From Phycisphaerae bacterium (lineage in GTDB: Bacteria; Planctomycetota; Phycisphaerae; Sedimentisphaerales; Anaerobacaceae), in the NCBI GenBank assembly GCA_028714255.1, contig JAQTMR010000004.1:1-64000 (forward strand): a DNA stretch of 64,000 bases, written 5' to 3'. A model generated the notes under the pieces. It searched no databases, was not told the origin of the DNA, and was given only the letters and a program-made list of their open reading frames with translations. Below, one piece after another: positions 8,003-15,747 of this stretch; within the stretch, counting starts at the first letter, position 1, and each line of letters starts with the position of its first letter. The position numbers and the translations under genes were made by a program.

Positions 8003-8629
8003 ATGAAACAAATCCGGATTAATTCCTGTGCGGTTATGAGTGCGCTGTTTCTTGCGATGGTTTCAAACGGCTGCCTATCTACGTCAAATAGTCCAACACC
8101 TCGGTTTTATATGCTTCAGGCCGAGGGTGAAAATCAGGTAAGTAAAAAAACAGATATTGCTTCTGGTGTTGTGATTGGCATCGGGCCGGTTAGAATTCCG
8201 GAATATCAGGACAGGCCGCAAATTGTAACCCGGGATAAGGAAGGGATGCTTAAATTTGCTCAATTCGACCGCTGGGGGGAATCCCTTGACCTTGGGATGG
8301 CACGTTTGATTGGAGAGAATCTCGCAGTTGTGCTTCCGGAGGCAAAATTTACTTCGTATCCATGGAATTCATCTATTCCTGTTAAATACCAGGTGGCTGT
8401 AGAAGTTATTCAATTGGACAGCGAACTTGATAAGGACCTGTTTCTTGTTGTGCAATGGGTAGTTATTGATGCGCAAAAGGCGAAAACTTTGATTATAAAA
8501 AGATCAGAATTCCGGCGGTCGATTATACCGCAGAATTACTCCGGTTTAGCCAAAACGTTAAGTATGGTTTGCGCATCATTAAGCAGTGAAATCGCTGAAT
8601 CGCTGGCAACGCTTGAAACTCCTTCTTAA
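8003..8629 (+). CDS. PqiC/YmbA-type ABC transport auxiliary lipoprotein
   Basis: A 208-residue outer-membrane lipoprotein candidate with a signal peptide ending in the lipobox SNGC (Cys at about residue 24). The body shows the DUF330/PqiC pattern: FYML at the mature start, GIGPVRIPEYQDRPQIV, then FAQFDRWGESLDLGMARLIGENLA. PqiC-like proteins are partners of MCE transport systems and probably provide the outer-membrane end. It starts one base after the mlaD stop and is the last gene of the operon, ending 14 bases from the end of convergent queG. Confidence 0.87.
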   Translation: MKQIRINSCAVMSALFLAMVSNGCLSTSNSPTPRFYMLQAEGENQVSKKTDIASGVVIGIGPVRIPEYQDRPQIVTRDKEGMLKFAQFDRWGESLDLGMARLIGENLAVVLPEAKFTSYPWNSSIPVKYQVAVEVIQLDSELDKDLFLVVQWVVIDAQKAKTLIIKRSEFRRSIIPQNYSGLAKTLSMVCASLSSEIAESLATLETPS

Positions 8630-8643
8630 AACAAAAGAGTATG

Positions 8644-9585
8644 CTATAGATTGTTTAGGCAGGTTTGGGCGTTTCTTTTAAGACGCTCAAGGCCTAACCG
8701 CAGAAAAGGTGAATCTGCAAATTCAGTCTCAAAATCATCTTCAGTCATATCCAAAATCCTGCGGAGATTAAGCTCGGCCCTATCGGGGAAAAACCTGAAA
8801 TCTTTATTTTTGCATACGGGGGCATCAGCGTTATAGGGACATGCGAGGACACATTCATCACAGCCAAAGAGATGATTGCCGATTTTGGGAGACAGGTCGG
8901 GCGGAAAATCGCCTTTATATTCAATGGTCAAATAGCTGATACACTTATTGGCATCAAATTGGCCATCGGGCCTTAAGGCCCCTGTCGGGCAGGCAGCCAG
9001 GCACTTATTGCAGTTTGCGCAACCGGTTTCAATCGGCTTATCCGGCGGAAGTGAAAGAGTCGTTACAATTTCTGCGAGAAGAAGCTGCGAGCCAAACCGG
9101 GGATTTATAAGCATATGATTTTTGCCGATGAAGCCGAGGCCTGCGCGGGCGGTGAGCGCTCTTTCAGCGAGGGGGGCAGAATCTACGCAGATTTTGAATT
9201 CGACGTCAACGCCTGCAATGGAAGAAATGAAATCGGTAAGCTGCCGCAGTTGTTTTTTGACAAATGGGTGATAGTCTTCGTATTGGGCGTAGTTTGCCAC
9301 TTTGCCCATTGGGGCTGTGACGTCTGGTGAAGACTCGCCGCGGGGAGGCGGGGTGTAGTTTAAGGCAAGGCATATTACCGATTGGGCGGAATCCAATAGT
9401 TTGGCGGGGCTTGTGCGTTTGTCGAGGTTGTTTCGCATATAGTCCATTCGAGCCGCGTAGCCGAGGGAGAGCCAGTCGGTGAAAAATTCGAACTGCTCGC
9501 TATCCAGCGGGGAGGCGTCTGTGATTGCAACGAGGTCGAAGCCCAACTGGAGGGCCTTATGTTTTATGTCCTGAGCCAGAGTCAT
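8644..9585 (-). CDS. queG: epoxyqueuosine reductase
   Basis: A 313-residue cytoplasmic cobalamin- and iron-sulfur-dependent enzyme for the last step of queuosine synthesis in tRNA. The N-terminal part has the QueG DUF1730/B12-binding pattern (DYHPFVKKQLRQLTDFI; SAPLAERALTARAGLGFIGKN). The two 4Fe-4S motifs are CANCNKCLAACPTGA and CDECVLACPYN. It is slightly shorter than E. coli QueG because the C-terminal HEAT-like repeat domain is minimal. It converges on the mla operon. A damaged copy of its 3' third lies at 4730-5098. Confidence 0.94.
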   Translation of the reverse strand: MTLAQDIKHKALQLGFDLVAITDASPLDSEQFEFFTDWLSLGYAARMDYMRNNLDKRTSPAKLLDSAQSVICLALNYTPPPRGESSPDVTAPMGKVANYAQYEDYHPFVKKQLRQLTDFISSIAGVDVEFKICVDSAPLAERALTARAGLGFIGKNHMLINPRFGSQLLLAEIVTTLSLPPDKPIETGCANCNKCLAACPTGALRPDGQFDANKCISYLTIEYKGDFPPDLSPKIGNHLFGCDECVLACPYNADAPVCKNKDFRFFPDRAELNLRRILDMTEDDFETEFADSPFLRLGLERLKRNAQTCLNNL

Positions 9586-9631
9586 AGCGATTGATTATAC
9601 AAAATCACACCTGCAAATGTCATAAAAACAA

Positions 9632-9660
9632 TTGTGAACGAGCGGCAAAGGCGTTATTAT
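9632..9660 (+). promoter_or_regulatory. candidate promoter for mtnP
   Basis: TTGTGA (9632-9637), 17-base spacer, TATTAT (9655-9660), located about 30 bases before the mtnP start. Confidence 0.5.
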
Positions 9661-9690
9661 AACCGCCGTTAATTCGAGGAGACAAAAAAT

Positions 9691-10563
9691 ATGGCAGAAG
9701 AACTAATAGGTATAATAGGCGGTTCGGGGCTGGGCGATGCGCTGGCTGAACAAATAACTGGCGCCGAGCTTCACGATGTTGACACGCCTTTCGGCAAGCC
9801 AAGCACGGCTATTTTAATCGGCAGGTTCGGCAACAAACGGGTCGCATTTATAAATCGGCACGGCAAAGGACATAAACTTTCGCCGAGCGAAGTCCCGTTT
9901 GCGGCAAATATCTTCGCACTGAAAAAGTCAGGCGTTCATACGATAATCGGCAGCGGTGCGGTGGGGTCGCTTCGCAAGGATATTGCTCCGGGTAATTTGG
10001 TTATCGTTGACCAGTTCATCGACAAGACATTCAAACGGCAGAGCAGCTTTTTCGACGGGTTCGGCGCGGTGCACTGCGAGATGGCGGAGCCTGCCTGCGG
10101 GCGGGTCAGGAAGCTGCTTTGCGATGCGGCCAAGACTATCGATATAAAGACGCATTCAACGGGTACTTATGTATGTATGGAAGGCCCGCAATTTTCCACA
10201 CGGGCTGAATCGCTGATGCACCAGAAATGGGGCGGCGATTTAATCGGTATGACGGCTATGCCGGAGGCGAAATTAGCCAGAGAGGCGCAAATTTGCTACG
10301 GGTTGATTGCGCTGCCGAGCGATTATGACTGCTGGCAGGTCCGCGAGCAAAAAGACAAGCAGGAACTTCTCAAAGAGATTATTGGAAATCTGCAAATGGC
10401 AACGAACAATTGCCTGGAACTTATCAAGGCGGTTTTGAGCAGCGAAAGCAAACTTGTCTGTGAGGACTGCTCCTGCAGAAAAAGCCTCGATTTGGCTGTG
10501 TGGACAGAGGGCAGCCAAATCAACCCGGCTGATAAAGAAAAACTGAAATCGCTTTTCGAATAA
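9691..10563 (+). CDS. mtnP: S-methyl-5'-thioadenosine phosphorylase (purine nucleoside phosphorylase family)
   Basis: A 290-residue cytoplasmic enzyme that splits methylthioadenosine with phosphate to adenine and 5-methylthioribose-1-phosphate. Family signatures are IIGGSGLG at the N-terminus, FINRHGKGHKLSPSEVPFAAN, the phosphate and substrate region GTYVCMEGPQFSTRAES, and GMTAMPEAKLAREAQICY followed by the base-binding ALPSDYDCW. The Asp in SDYD favours a 6-aminopurine such as MTA. The last 30 residues contain a Cys pair (CEDCSC) of unknown significance. A good start is given by the GAGGAG sequence upstream. It appears monocistronic. Confidence 0.92.
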   Translation: MAEELIGIIGGSGLGDALAEQITGAELHDVDTPFGKPSTAILIGRFGNKRVAFINRHGKGHKLSPSEVPFAANIFALKKSGVHTIIGSGAVGSLRKDIAPGNLVIVDQFIDKTFKRQSSFFDGFGAVHCEMAEPACGRVRKLLCDAAKTIDIKTHSTGTYVCMEGPQFSTRAESLMHQKWGGDLIGMTAMPEAKLAREAQICYGLIALPSDYDCWQVREQKDKQELLKEIIGNLQMATNNCLELIKAVLSSESKLVCEDCSCRKSLDLAVWTEGSQINPADKEKLKSLFE

Positions 10564-10572
10564 GCGAAGGTC

Positions 10573-10600
10573 TTGACCTCAGGGCTGGAAATGATAATGT
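10573..10600 (+). promoter_or_regulatory. candidate promoter for the coiled-coil lipoprotein gene
   Basis: TTGACC (10573-10578), 16-base spacer, TAATGT (10595-10600). Confidence 0.4.
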
Positions 10601-10644
10601 AATGACTTAGTGTTCTTAAGATAATTAGATTCGAAAGGACAGCA

Positions 10645-11100
10645 ATGAAAAAAACATTTATTCTAACAGCAGGTGTTATTATTCTAATCGCGGGATGCGG
10701 CGGGCAGGATACATCAAACTCAGAAACAAATAGATGGAGACTGATAGCCGTTGAAAACACGCAACTGAAAAAACAATCGGAACAGCTCGGGAAGGAACTC
10801 AAAGAGCAAAAGGAACTGTTTGCGAAAAGCTCGGAAATCACAAAAAAACAGTTAAAGGCCGTCACGGAAGAAAATTCGATACTGCGTCAGACAGCCGAAA
10901 TGCTTGAAGGCCAGATAAAGCAACTTGAAGAAGAACTCGAAACACTCATGGATTCGGAAAAATTCAAAAAATGGCAGGAAGAAACGCAGAAAAGTTTTGA
11001 TGACGTGGCAAAAAATTCCGTTAGAAATCTCGAAAAAATTGCGGAACTGCAGGAAGAAAATGAGAAGCTCAAAGCTGAAATAACAGAGCTTAAAAAATAA
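10645..11100 (+). CDS. hypothetical coiled-coil lipoprotein
   Basis: A 151-residue protein with a clear lipoprotein signal (hydrophobic residues 4-16, lipobox IAGC with Cys at 18). Almost the whole mature part is heptad-patterned and rich in Lys, Glu and Gln (for example ENTQLKKQSEQLGKELKEQ), so it should form a long coiled coil on the periplasmic side of a membrane. I do not recognise a family. A GAAAGGA ribosome-binding site precedes it. It converges with pyrG at a distance of 36 bases. Confidence 0.7.
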   Translation: MKKTFILTAGVIILIAGCGGQDTSNSETNRWRLIAVENTQLKKQSEQLGKELKEQKELFAKSSEITKKQLKAVTEENSILRQTAEMLEGQIKQLEEELETLMDSEKFKKWQEETQKSFDDVAKNSVRNLEKIAELQEENEKLKAEITELKK

Positions 11101-11136
11101 TTAGAAACACACAAGGGCGCTACCGCCACCAATTAG

Positions 11137-12894
11137 CTATCCGGCCGCGGCCTCTATACAATCCGGCAGTTTTTCGTTAGGGTAACGTTTTTGCATCGCA
11201 GCGGCGACAAGTCCGGCGAACATCGGGGCAGGTCTTAAGGGACGCGAAGTAAGGCAGGGATGCGCCTGGGTAGCCATAAAGAACGGATGAGAGGCTATTT
11301 CGAGGATTTGCATAATAGGCTGATTGGGAGCCTTGCCGGAGAAGATTAAACCAGCTTTTTCCAATTGCTCGATGTATCGCGGGTCAACCTCGTAACGATG
11401 TCTAAATCTCATTCTGACAGAGTCAGCTTCGGCGAACAATTTCCATGCGAGGGTTTCCGGTTTTAATTCTATGTCCTTTCCGCCGAGGCGCATATTGCCG
11501 CCGAGTCCTTCTATTTTTTTCTGCTCGGGCAAAATATCAATTACCGCATCGGGGCAATCGGCCTGAATTTCGGTAGAGTTTGCTTTTTCAATTCCGCAGA
11601 CATTGCGGGCAAATTCTATAACGGCCATTTGGAACCCAAAGCACAGTCCGAGATAGGGCAAGTTATTTTCTCTGGCGAATTTTATACAAGCGATTTTTCC
11701 TTCCGCGCCCCTCGTGCCGAATCCGCCCGGGACAATAATCCCATCTACACCTGCAAGATGGCCAACTACGTTACTATCGTTGATGCCGGTTGTATCAATC
11801 CATTTTATCTCCGCCCTGCAGCCAAGCGCGATGCCTGCGTGTTCGAGGGCGTTGATTATGGATGCGTAACTATCACGGACAGCGGTGTATTTGCCGGTGA
11901 CGCCTATGGTTATTTCGCGAGCGATGGAATCGATTTTGTCGGTGAAATCACACCATTTGGCCCATGCCTTGCGTTCGTTGCGGAGATTGATTCTGTCCTC
12001 TATCTTTAGCAGTCGCAGTACCTGAAAATCAAGGCTCGCCTCTCTGAGCATAGCCGGTATAGTATAAATGCTGGTAGAATCCGGAAGGCTAACCACCCTT
12101 TCGACAGGGACGTTGCTGTAAACGCTGATTTTTTGCCGGGCCTTTTCGGTAACGGAATGGGTAGCCCTGCATGCGATGATGTCCGGCTGAACGCCAAGCT
12201 GCATAAGCTGTTTTATGCCGAGCTGGGCGGCCTTTGATTTTTGTTCGCCGAGGGTGGGCGGTTCGAGGATATATGTCAAAGCAACGAAGCAACAGCTATT
12301 GGGGCCTTCTTCGTAGGCAAGCTCTCGCATCGCTTCGATGTAATAGGCGTTTTCTAAATCGCCTACGGTTCCGCCGATTTCGACAAAGATTATGTCGGCA
12401 TCTGTCTTAGCGGCAAGGCTTCGCAGGCGGAGTTTTACTTCGCCGGTGACGTGCGGAATCATCTGGACGTCCCTGCCAAGATAATCGCCGTGGCGTTCCT
12501 TGTTGAGGACGTCGTTGAATATTTGGCCCGATGTGCAGAAATTTGCCTTCGAGAGGTTCTGGTCTAACATCCTCTCGTAAGTGCCTAAATCCATATCGGT
12601 TTCCATGCCGTCGTCGAGGACAAAGACTTCGCCGTGTCGGAATGGATTTAGCGTGCCGGAATCGATATTAAGATAACCTTCGAGCTTTATGGGGGCAACC
12701 TTTAAGCCCTTATCCTGCATGAGTTTAGCAAGGCAGGAGGAGAAAATCCCTTTTCCCAGGCCGCTCATTACCGTGCCCATAACGAAGACGTAACGGGCCT
12801 TTCCTTTTTTATAACCGGGCGGGAGCGGTGAGAAAAATTCACTATCAACTGAAACGTCCCCAACAGATGCTAATAAATCTTTATCCTTAGTCAT
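11137..12894 (-). CDS. pyrG: CTP synthase with an altered glutaminase triad
   Basis: A 585-residue enzyme that aminates UTP to CTP. The synthetase domain has VMSGLGKGI (P-loop), KLEGYLNIDSGTLNP (usually KLDPY), DDGMETDMD and EIGGTVGDLEN. The glutaminase domain has PGGFGTRG, the nucleophile Cys in LGLCFGFQMAVIEFARNV (an archaeal-type variant) and the RHRYEVDPRY segment. The normal HPE that supplies the catalytic His and Glu reads QAHPCLTSRP here, so Glu is replaced by Cys. Ammonia-dependent activity should be intact; glutamine use may be weakened or altered. About 20 extra residues precede the P-loop region. In many Gram-negatives pyrG follows kdsB directly; here two accessory genes intervene. 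Confidence 0.93.
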   Translation of the reverse strand: MTKDKDLLASVGDVSVDSEFFSPLPPGYKKGKARYVFVMGTVMSGLGKGIFSSCLAKLMQDKGLKVAPIKLEGYLNIDSGTLNPFRHGEVFVLDDGMETDMDLGTYERMLDQNLSKANFCTSGQIFNDVLNKERHGDYLGRDVQMIPHVTGEVKLRLRSLAAKTDADIIFVEIGGTVGDLENAYYIEAMRELAYEEGPNSCCFVALTYILEPPTLGEQKSKAAQLGIKQLMQLGVQPDIIACRATHSVTEKARQKISVYSNVPVERVVSLPDSTSIYTIPAMLREASLDFQVLRLLKIEDRINLRNERKAWAKWCDFTDKIDSIAREITIGVTGKYTAVRDSYASIINALEHAGIALGCRAEIKWIDTTGINDSNVVGHLAGVDGIIVPGGFGTRGAEGKIACIKFARENNLPYLGLCFGFQMAVIEFARNVCGIEKANSTEIQADCPDAVIDILPEQKKIEGLGGNMRLGGKDIELKPETLAWKLFAEADSVRMRFRHRYEVDPRYIEQLEKAGLIFSGKAPNQPIMQILEIASHPFFMATQAHPCLTSRPLRPAPMFAGLVAAAMQKRYPNEKLPDCIEAAAG

Positions 12895-12940
12895 AAGACA
12901 CCTTTATTCAAAAGAAAATAACAGATTACACAAGAAAATC

Positions 12941-12977
12941 GCAAATAACAAATAGCAAATTACAAATAAATTACAAA
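12941..12977. repeat. heptamer array (CAAATAA type)
   Basis: About five 7-base units, CAAATAA CAAATAG CAAATTA CAAATAA ATTACAA, between pyrG and the four-helix-bundle gene. Confidence 0.6.
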
Positions 12978-13001
12978 AACCAATATCTAATCTTCAAAAC
13001 C

Positions 13002-13367
13002 TTACTTAGTCTTCTGCAAAATAGAAGCGAAGATTTTCAAAAGCTCATCAGCTTCTTTTCCCAATTTTACGCGCTCTTTTTGGAGTTCCGAATCCTGCTG
13101 AATATCCAAGAGTTTCAGCCAATACCTACTTTCTTTAGCTTCTTTGAGGCAGATTTTAATTCTCATCGCAAAGTCTTTTTTGCCGAGTGATTCATTGGCC
13201 TCTATATAGTTAGCACCGACAGAGCCGGAAGACCGGATTAGCTGTTTTCCATCTTCAAAATTAGCGGAATTTTTGCTAAGTCTGGATACAAAGCTTCTGA
13301 CATTTTTCGCGAATTCAAGTGTTCGCGGCTCCAAATCGTATTGTTTTGAGTTTTGTGTATCGTTCAT
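13002..13367 (-). CDS. four-helix-bundle protein (S23 / 23S rRNA intervening-sequence protein family)
   Basis: A 121-residue all-helical protein. The family pattern is clear: LEFAKNVRSFVSRL, LIRSSGSVGANYIEANESLGKKDFAMRIKICLKEAKESRYWL. These small proteins were first found inside 23S rRNA intervening sequences and form pentamers. They are scattered through many genomes; their role is not settled, though a related protein is the accessory factor of diversity-generating retroelements. Here no retroelement or rRNA is near. It sits with the SIR2-like gene between kdsB and pyrG, next to repeat arrays. A broken relative lies in the trp operon. Confidence 0.85.
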   Translation of the reverse strand: MNDTQNSKQYDLEPRTLEFAKNVRSFVSRLSKNSANFEDGKQLIRSSGSVGANYIEANESLGKKDFAMRIKICLKEAKESRYWLKLLDIQQDSELQKERVKLGKEADELLKIFASILQKTK

Positions 13368-13393
13368 CAGGTTATATTCTCAATTTTGCTTCC

Positions 13394-13515
13394 AGCCACC
13401 CGGCTTCACCTTTGGCTACGCCGAGGCAGGCAGAGTTTTTCTTATTATTTTAGCCACAGAGGACACCCGTCTCGACTCGCGTCGAGCCGAGGCAGGCAGA
13501 GTTCACAGAGAATTT
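13394..13515 (+). repeat. AGCCACAGAG-family repeats with inserted GC hairpins
   Basis: Two units: 13394-13435 (AGCCACCCGGCTTC...GGCAGGCAGAG) and 13449-13515 (TTTAGCCACAGAGGACACCC, a GACTCGCGTCGAG hairpin, then CAGAGTTCACAGAGAATTT). They are in plus orientation and touch the 3' end of the SIR2-like gene; the copy at 14632 on its other side is inverted. Confidence 0.7.
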
Positions 13516-14560
13516 AATTTAAGTATTTTCTTAATAATATAAAACAATCAACATCGCCAAGCCCTATCTTTGTGGGTGATGCAAAATTACCTCGAAGTTT
13601 CCTTTTACCGTGCACAGCAATATATACTCTATGTATCTCTTCTGCTATTAGATTAAAACCCGTGCCATAAACAAAACACGGAGGAGATATTACCATAGGT
13701 AACCCTAATATTCCCATATTCTCTGGCGCATATCCAAATCCAAGAAAAAATATTTGCTCTGCTTGTTCAAGAAGTTGCTGCGCCTCATTTAATTCCGGGC
13801 TTTCTTTCAGCTCATACATTGTTTTGATATTAGCAGCTGTTTTCTGCAAAAGTGCCTCACTAATTTGCGGGCGATAATCTATCCCCTGCTCTGAATCCTG
13901 CCATTTTAGTGGTGCAACTTGACCATAAACATGCAGAATTTTCAGTTTTCTTAAGCACGTTATAATATCAGTTTCGGAAACTTCTGTGAACGAATTGCGT
14001 AAGCTATCATAAAGGATGTACTCCAGTGACCTGTCGTAGTTGAAGGTTATAAAAGCAAGATTACCATTAGAGAAATCTGGCAAGGTGCTTTTGCCAACCA
14101 ACTCTGCGATAAGTCGGTTATACAAATAGGAATACCAATCCCCACCCAGAAAAAGCGGTTGTGGGAACAAGTCTGCAGGGCTACGTCCCTGGTGATTTTG
14201 CAAGTGTGCAAGGTGTTCTCGTTCAAATTTAGCCTTTTCACCAAAAAGGCTTTGTTGTTCAGCACGCAAAATCTCGAAAGCAATTATATATTTACCAATT
14301 GTTGCAAGCTTGGGATTATTTGCTATGAACAAGTCAATTGACCGGATATTTGCTTTGTCGAAAGCATCTATAAATTCTCTAATCTCTTGCGATTTACTCT
14401 CTTTTGCAGTTCCTGAAAAATCTGGTAGATGATATGTCATATAACTCTGCCAAAGTCCTTGAGAAAGAACTATACGCTCGCGGAGACGAGCACCGGAAGG
14501 ATAGCCGTACGGGCAACTGGCCCCTGCACCCAAAACAAAAACTGTTTTTTTATCTATCAA
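13514..14560 (-). CDS. SIR2-like domain protein (candidate NADase/defence protein)
   Basis: A 348-residue soluble protein. The N-terminus FVLGAGASCPYGYPSGARL is the nucleotide-binding loop of the SIR2-like superfamily. FITFNYDRSLEYIL supplies the conserved Asn and Asp, ILHVYGQV the catalytic-type His, and FFLGFGYAPENMGILGL a late Rossmann strand. Such proteins degrade NAD in several antiphage systems (Thoeris, DSR), but many have unknown roles, and no partner gene is seen here. It lacks any fused sensor domain. It lies between kdsB and pyrG, bordered by inverted repeats, so I read it as a stand-alone accessory gene. Confidence 0.72.
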   Translation of the reverse strand: MIDKKTVFVLGAGASCPYGYPSGARLRERIVLSQGLWQSYMTYHLPDFSGTAKESKSQEIREFIDAFDKANIRSIDLFIANNPKLATIGKYIIAFEILRAEQQSLFGEKAKFEREHLAHLQNHQGRSPADLFPQPLFLGGDWYSYLYNRLIAELVGKSTLPDFSNGNLAFITFNYDRSLEYILYDSLRNSFTEVSETDIITCLRKLKILHVYGQVAPLKWQDSEQGIDYRPQISEALLQKTAANIKTMYELKESPELNEAQQLLEQAEQIFFLGFGYAPENMGILGLPMVISPPCFVYGTGFNLIAEEIHRVYIAVHGKRKLRGNFASPTKIGLGDVDCFILLRKYLN

Positions 14561-14589
14561 TCTTTATGTCCTTTACGACTAAGAATTCT

Positions 14590-14615
14590 GGATTCCTGCT
14601 TTCGCAGGAATGACA
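14590..14615 (+). repeat. GGATTCC...GGAATGACA palindrome
   Basis: GGATTCCTGC TTTC GCAGGAATGACA; the same sequence recurs at 21585. Confidence 0.75.
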
Positions 14616-14631
14616 GTATAAATTATTTTAT

Positions 14632-14688
14632 TTTTCTCTGTGCTCTCCCTTCGACTACGCTCAGGGCAGGCTGTGCACTCTGTGGCTA
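14632..14688 (-). repeat. AGCCACAGAG-family repeat, minus orientation
   Basis: On the minus strand it begins TAGCCACAGAGTGCACAG and ends AGAGCACAGAG. In between is a CCTGAGCGTAGTCGAAGGG segment, a sequence unit that has relatives at 52157 and 15708. It forms an inverted pair with 13449-13515 around the SIR2-like gene. Confidence 0.7.
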
Positions 14689-14690
14689 TA

Positions 14691-14751
14691 ACAACCCCGC
14701 AATAAATCCTCCTTCGCCAAGGCTTCGGCGAGACAAGTTGCGGGGCTAAAT
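14691..14751. repeat. AACCCC...GGGGCTAAA hairpin element overlapping the kdsB stop
   Basis: Outer arms CAACCCCGCAA / TTGCGGGG, with an inner hairpin TTCGCC AAGG CTTCGGCGA. The terminal GGGGCTAAA contains the complement of the kdsB TAG stop codon. Confidence 0.75.
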
Positions 14752-15513
14752 ATTTCTTTTGTATCTTTTTACGAATTCCGCGTACTGCTGCGGGGTGTCG
14801 ATTCCGTCGCAAGTGTGTTCGACTTTGCCGACTAATATATCGAAACCGTTTTCAATTGCACGCAATTGTTCGAGTTTTTCTATTTTTTCCAGCGGGGTCT
14901 GCGGCAGTTTCGTGAACTTCAGCAAAAAATCTTTGCGATAAGCGTAAATGCCGAGATGACGGAGATAATTTTTAATATTCCCAACGCCGGATTTGTCTCT
15001 GTCGTAAGGGATTACCGAGCGGGAGAAGTAGATGGCCCTTGCGGGCTCGTGGCCCGTGGCCCGTGACTCGTGACTCGTAACAATGACCTTAACTATATTC
15101 GGGTCGGAAATTTGCGATGTATCTTGAAATTCAGCAGCCAATGTTGCCATGGGGCAATCGGGGTTGTCGATTAAGAGTTTTGCAACCATGTCTATATTAG
15201 CGGGGTCGATTTCGGGTTCGTCGGCTTGCAGATTCACGACAATATCAACATCCAGCTCGGCAATCACCTCGGCGATGCGGTCGGTGCCGCTTGGACAATC
15301 GGGGCTGGTCATAATGCAATCTGCTCCAAAGGACTGGGCGGCGGCAACGATTCGCTGGTCATCGGCGGCTATTATTACCCTGGCGGGCAGTTTGGCTTTG
15401 CAAGCCTGCTGCCAAGTGTGCTGGATGAGGAATTGGCCGGTATCTTTGGCGAGAACCTTAGCGGGGAATCTGGTAGAACCGTAACGAGCAGGAATACAAG
15501 CGTAAACTATCAC
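14746..15513 (-). CDS. kdsB: 3-deoxy-manno-octulosonate (Kdo) cytidylyltransferase
   Basis: Activates Kdo as CMP-Kdo for lipopolysaccharide synthesis, hence an outer membrane with Kdo. The GTG start at 15513 gives MIVYACIPARYGSTRFPAK, the conserved nucleotidyl-transferase opening, with GGAAGG 10 bases upstream; the longer frame upstream lacks support. Other motifs are VVNLQADEPEIDP, CPSGTDRIAEV and HLGIYAYRKDFLLKF. Between VKVIVT and ARAIYFSRS there are about a dozen extra residues (SHESRATGHEPA) encoded by a 7-base tandem repeat at 15048-15081; related enzymes have a short loop there. The stop codon lies in a hairpin repeat. The downstream partner would normally be pyrG. Confidence 0.93.
   Translation of the reverse strand: MIVYACIPARYGSTRFPAKVLAKDTGQFLIQHTWQQACKAKLPARVIIAADDQRIVAAAQSFGADCIMTSPDCPSGTDRIAEVIAELDVDIVVNLQADEPEIDPANIDMVAKLLIDNPDCPMATLAAEFQDTSQISDPNIVKVIVTSHESRATGHEPARAIYFSRSVIPYDRDKSGVGNIKNYLRHLGIYAYRKDFLLKFTKLPQTPLEKIEKLEQLRAIENGFDILVGKVEHTCDGIDTPQQYAEFVKRYKRNI
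15048..15081. repeat. heptamer array inside kdsB
   Basis: CGTGGCC CGTGGCC CGTGACT CGTGACT CGTAAC on the plus strand, in frame within kdsB and coding for part of an extra loop. Confidence 0.8.
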
Positions 15514-15634
15514 AAAAATAAACCTTCCCGGCAGCAGAACCTGACCGAAGTACCGATAAAAAACCACTGCCGAAGCATATTAAGGCAGAAAGAAGATTTT
15601 GTCAACAGGAGAAAATATTTTGTTCGATTTGGTA

Positions 15635-15663
15635 TTGACAAAAAGGATATGTTGTGGTATAAT
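15635..15663 (+). promoter_or_regulatory. trp operon promoter (perfect sigma-70 consensus)
   Basis: TTGACA at 15635-15640, a spacer of exactly 17 bases, and TATAAT at 15658-15663. Transcription should begin near 15670. Confidence 0.88.
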
Positions 15664-15672
15664 ATTACGATA

Positions 15673-15747
15673 ATGCAAATTGACCCAAGAAATTTGTTTG
15701 GTAGCTTCGACAAGCTCACTATGAATTGGTGGCGGCCTGCGGAATAG
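15673..15747 (+). CDS. trpL: trp leader peptide (trpL-like)
   Basis: A 24-codon frame that ends NWWRPAE-stop, with tandem Trp codons TGG TGG at 15727-15732. A shorter version from ATG 15721 encodes only MNWWRPAE. The WWR sequence near the end recalls the E. coli leader peptide (GWWRTS). No strong Shine-Dalgarno is seen before either Met; the first ATG would be almost leaderless. Its stop codon lies in the loop of the first hairpin of the attenuator, and the terminator and trpE follow, so its role is to sense charged tRNA-Trp by ribosome position rather than to make a functional product. Confidence 0.78.
   Translation: MQIDPRNLFGSFDKLTMNWWRPAE

Noticed and set aside
12941-12977. CRISPR-like array
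   Set aside because: Units are only 7 bases with no spacers, and no cas gene lies in the window.
13002-13367. Diversity-generating retroelement accessory gene (avd)
   Set aside because: The four-helix-bundle protein fits the broader family, but there is no reverse transcriptase or template/variable repeat in the window.
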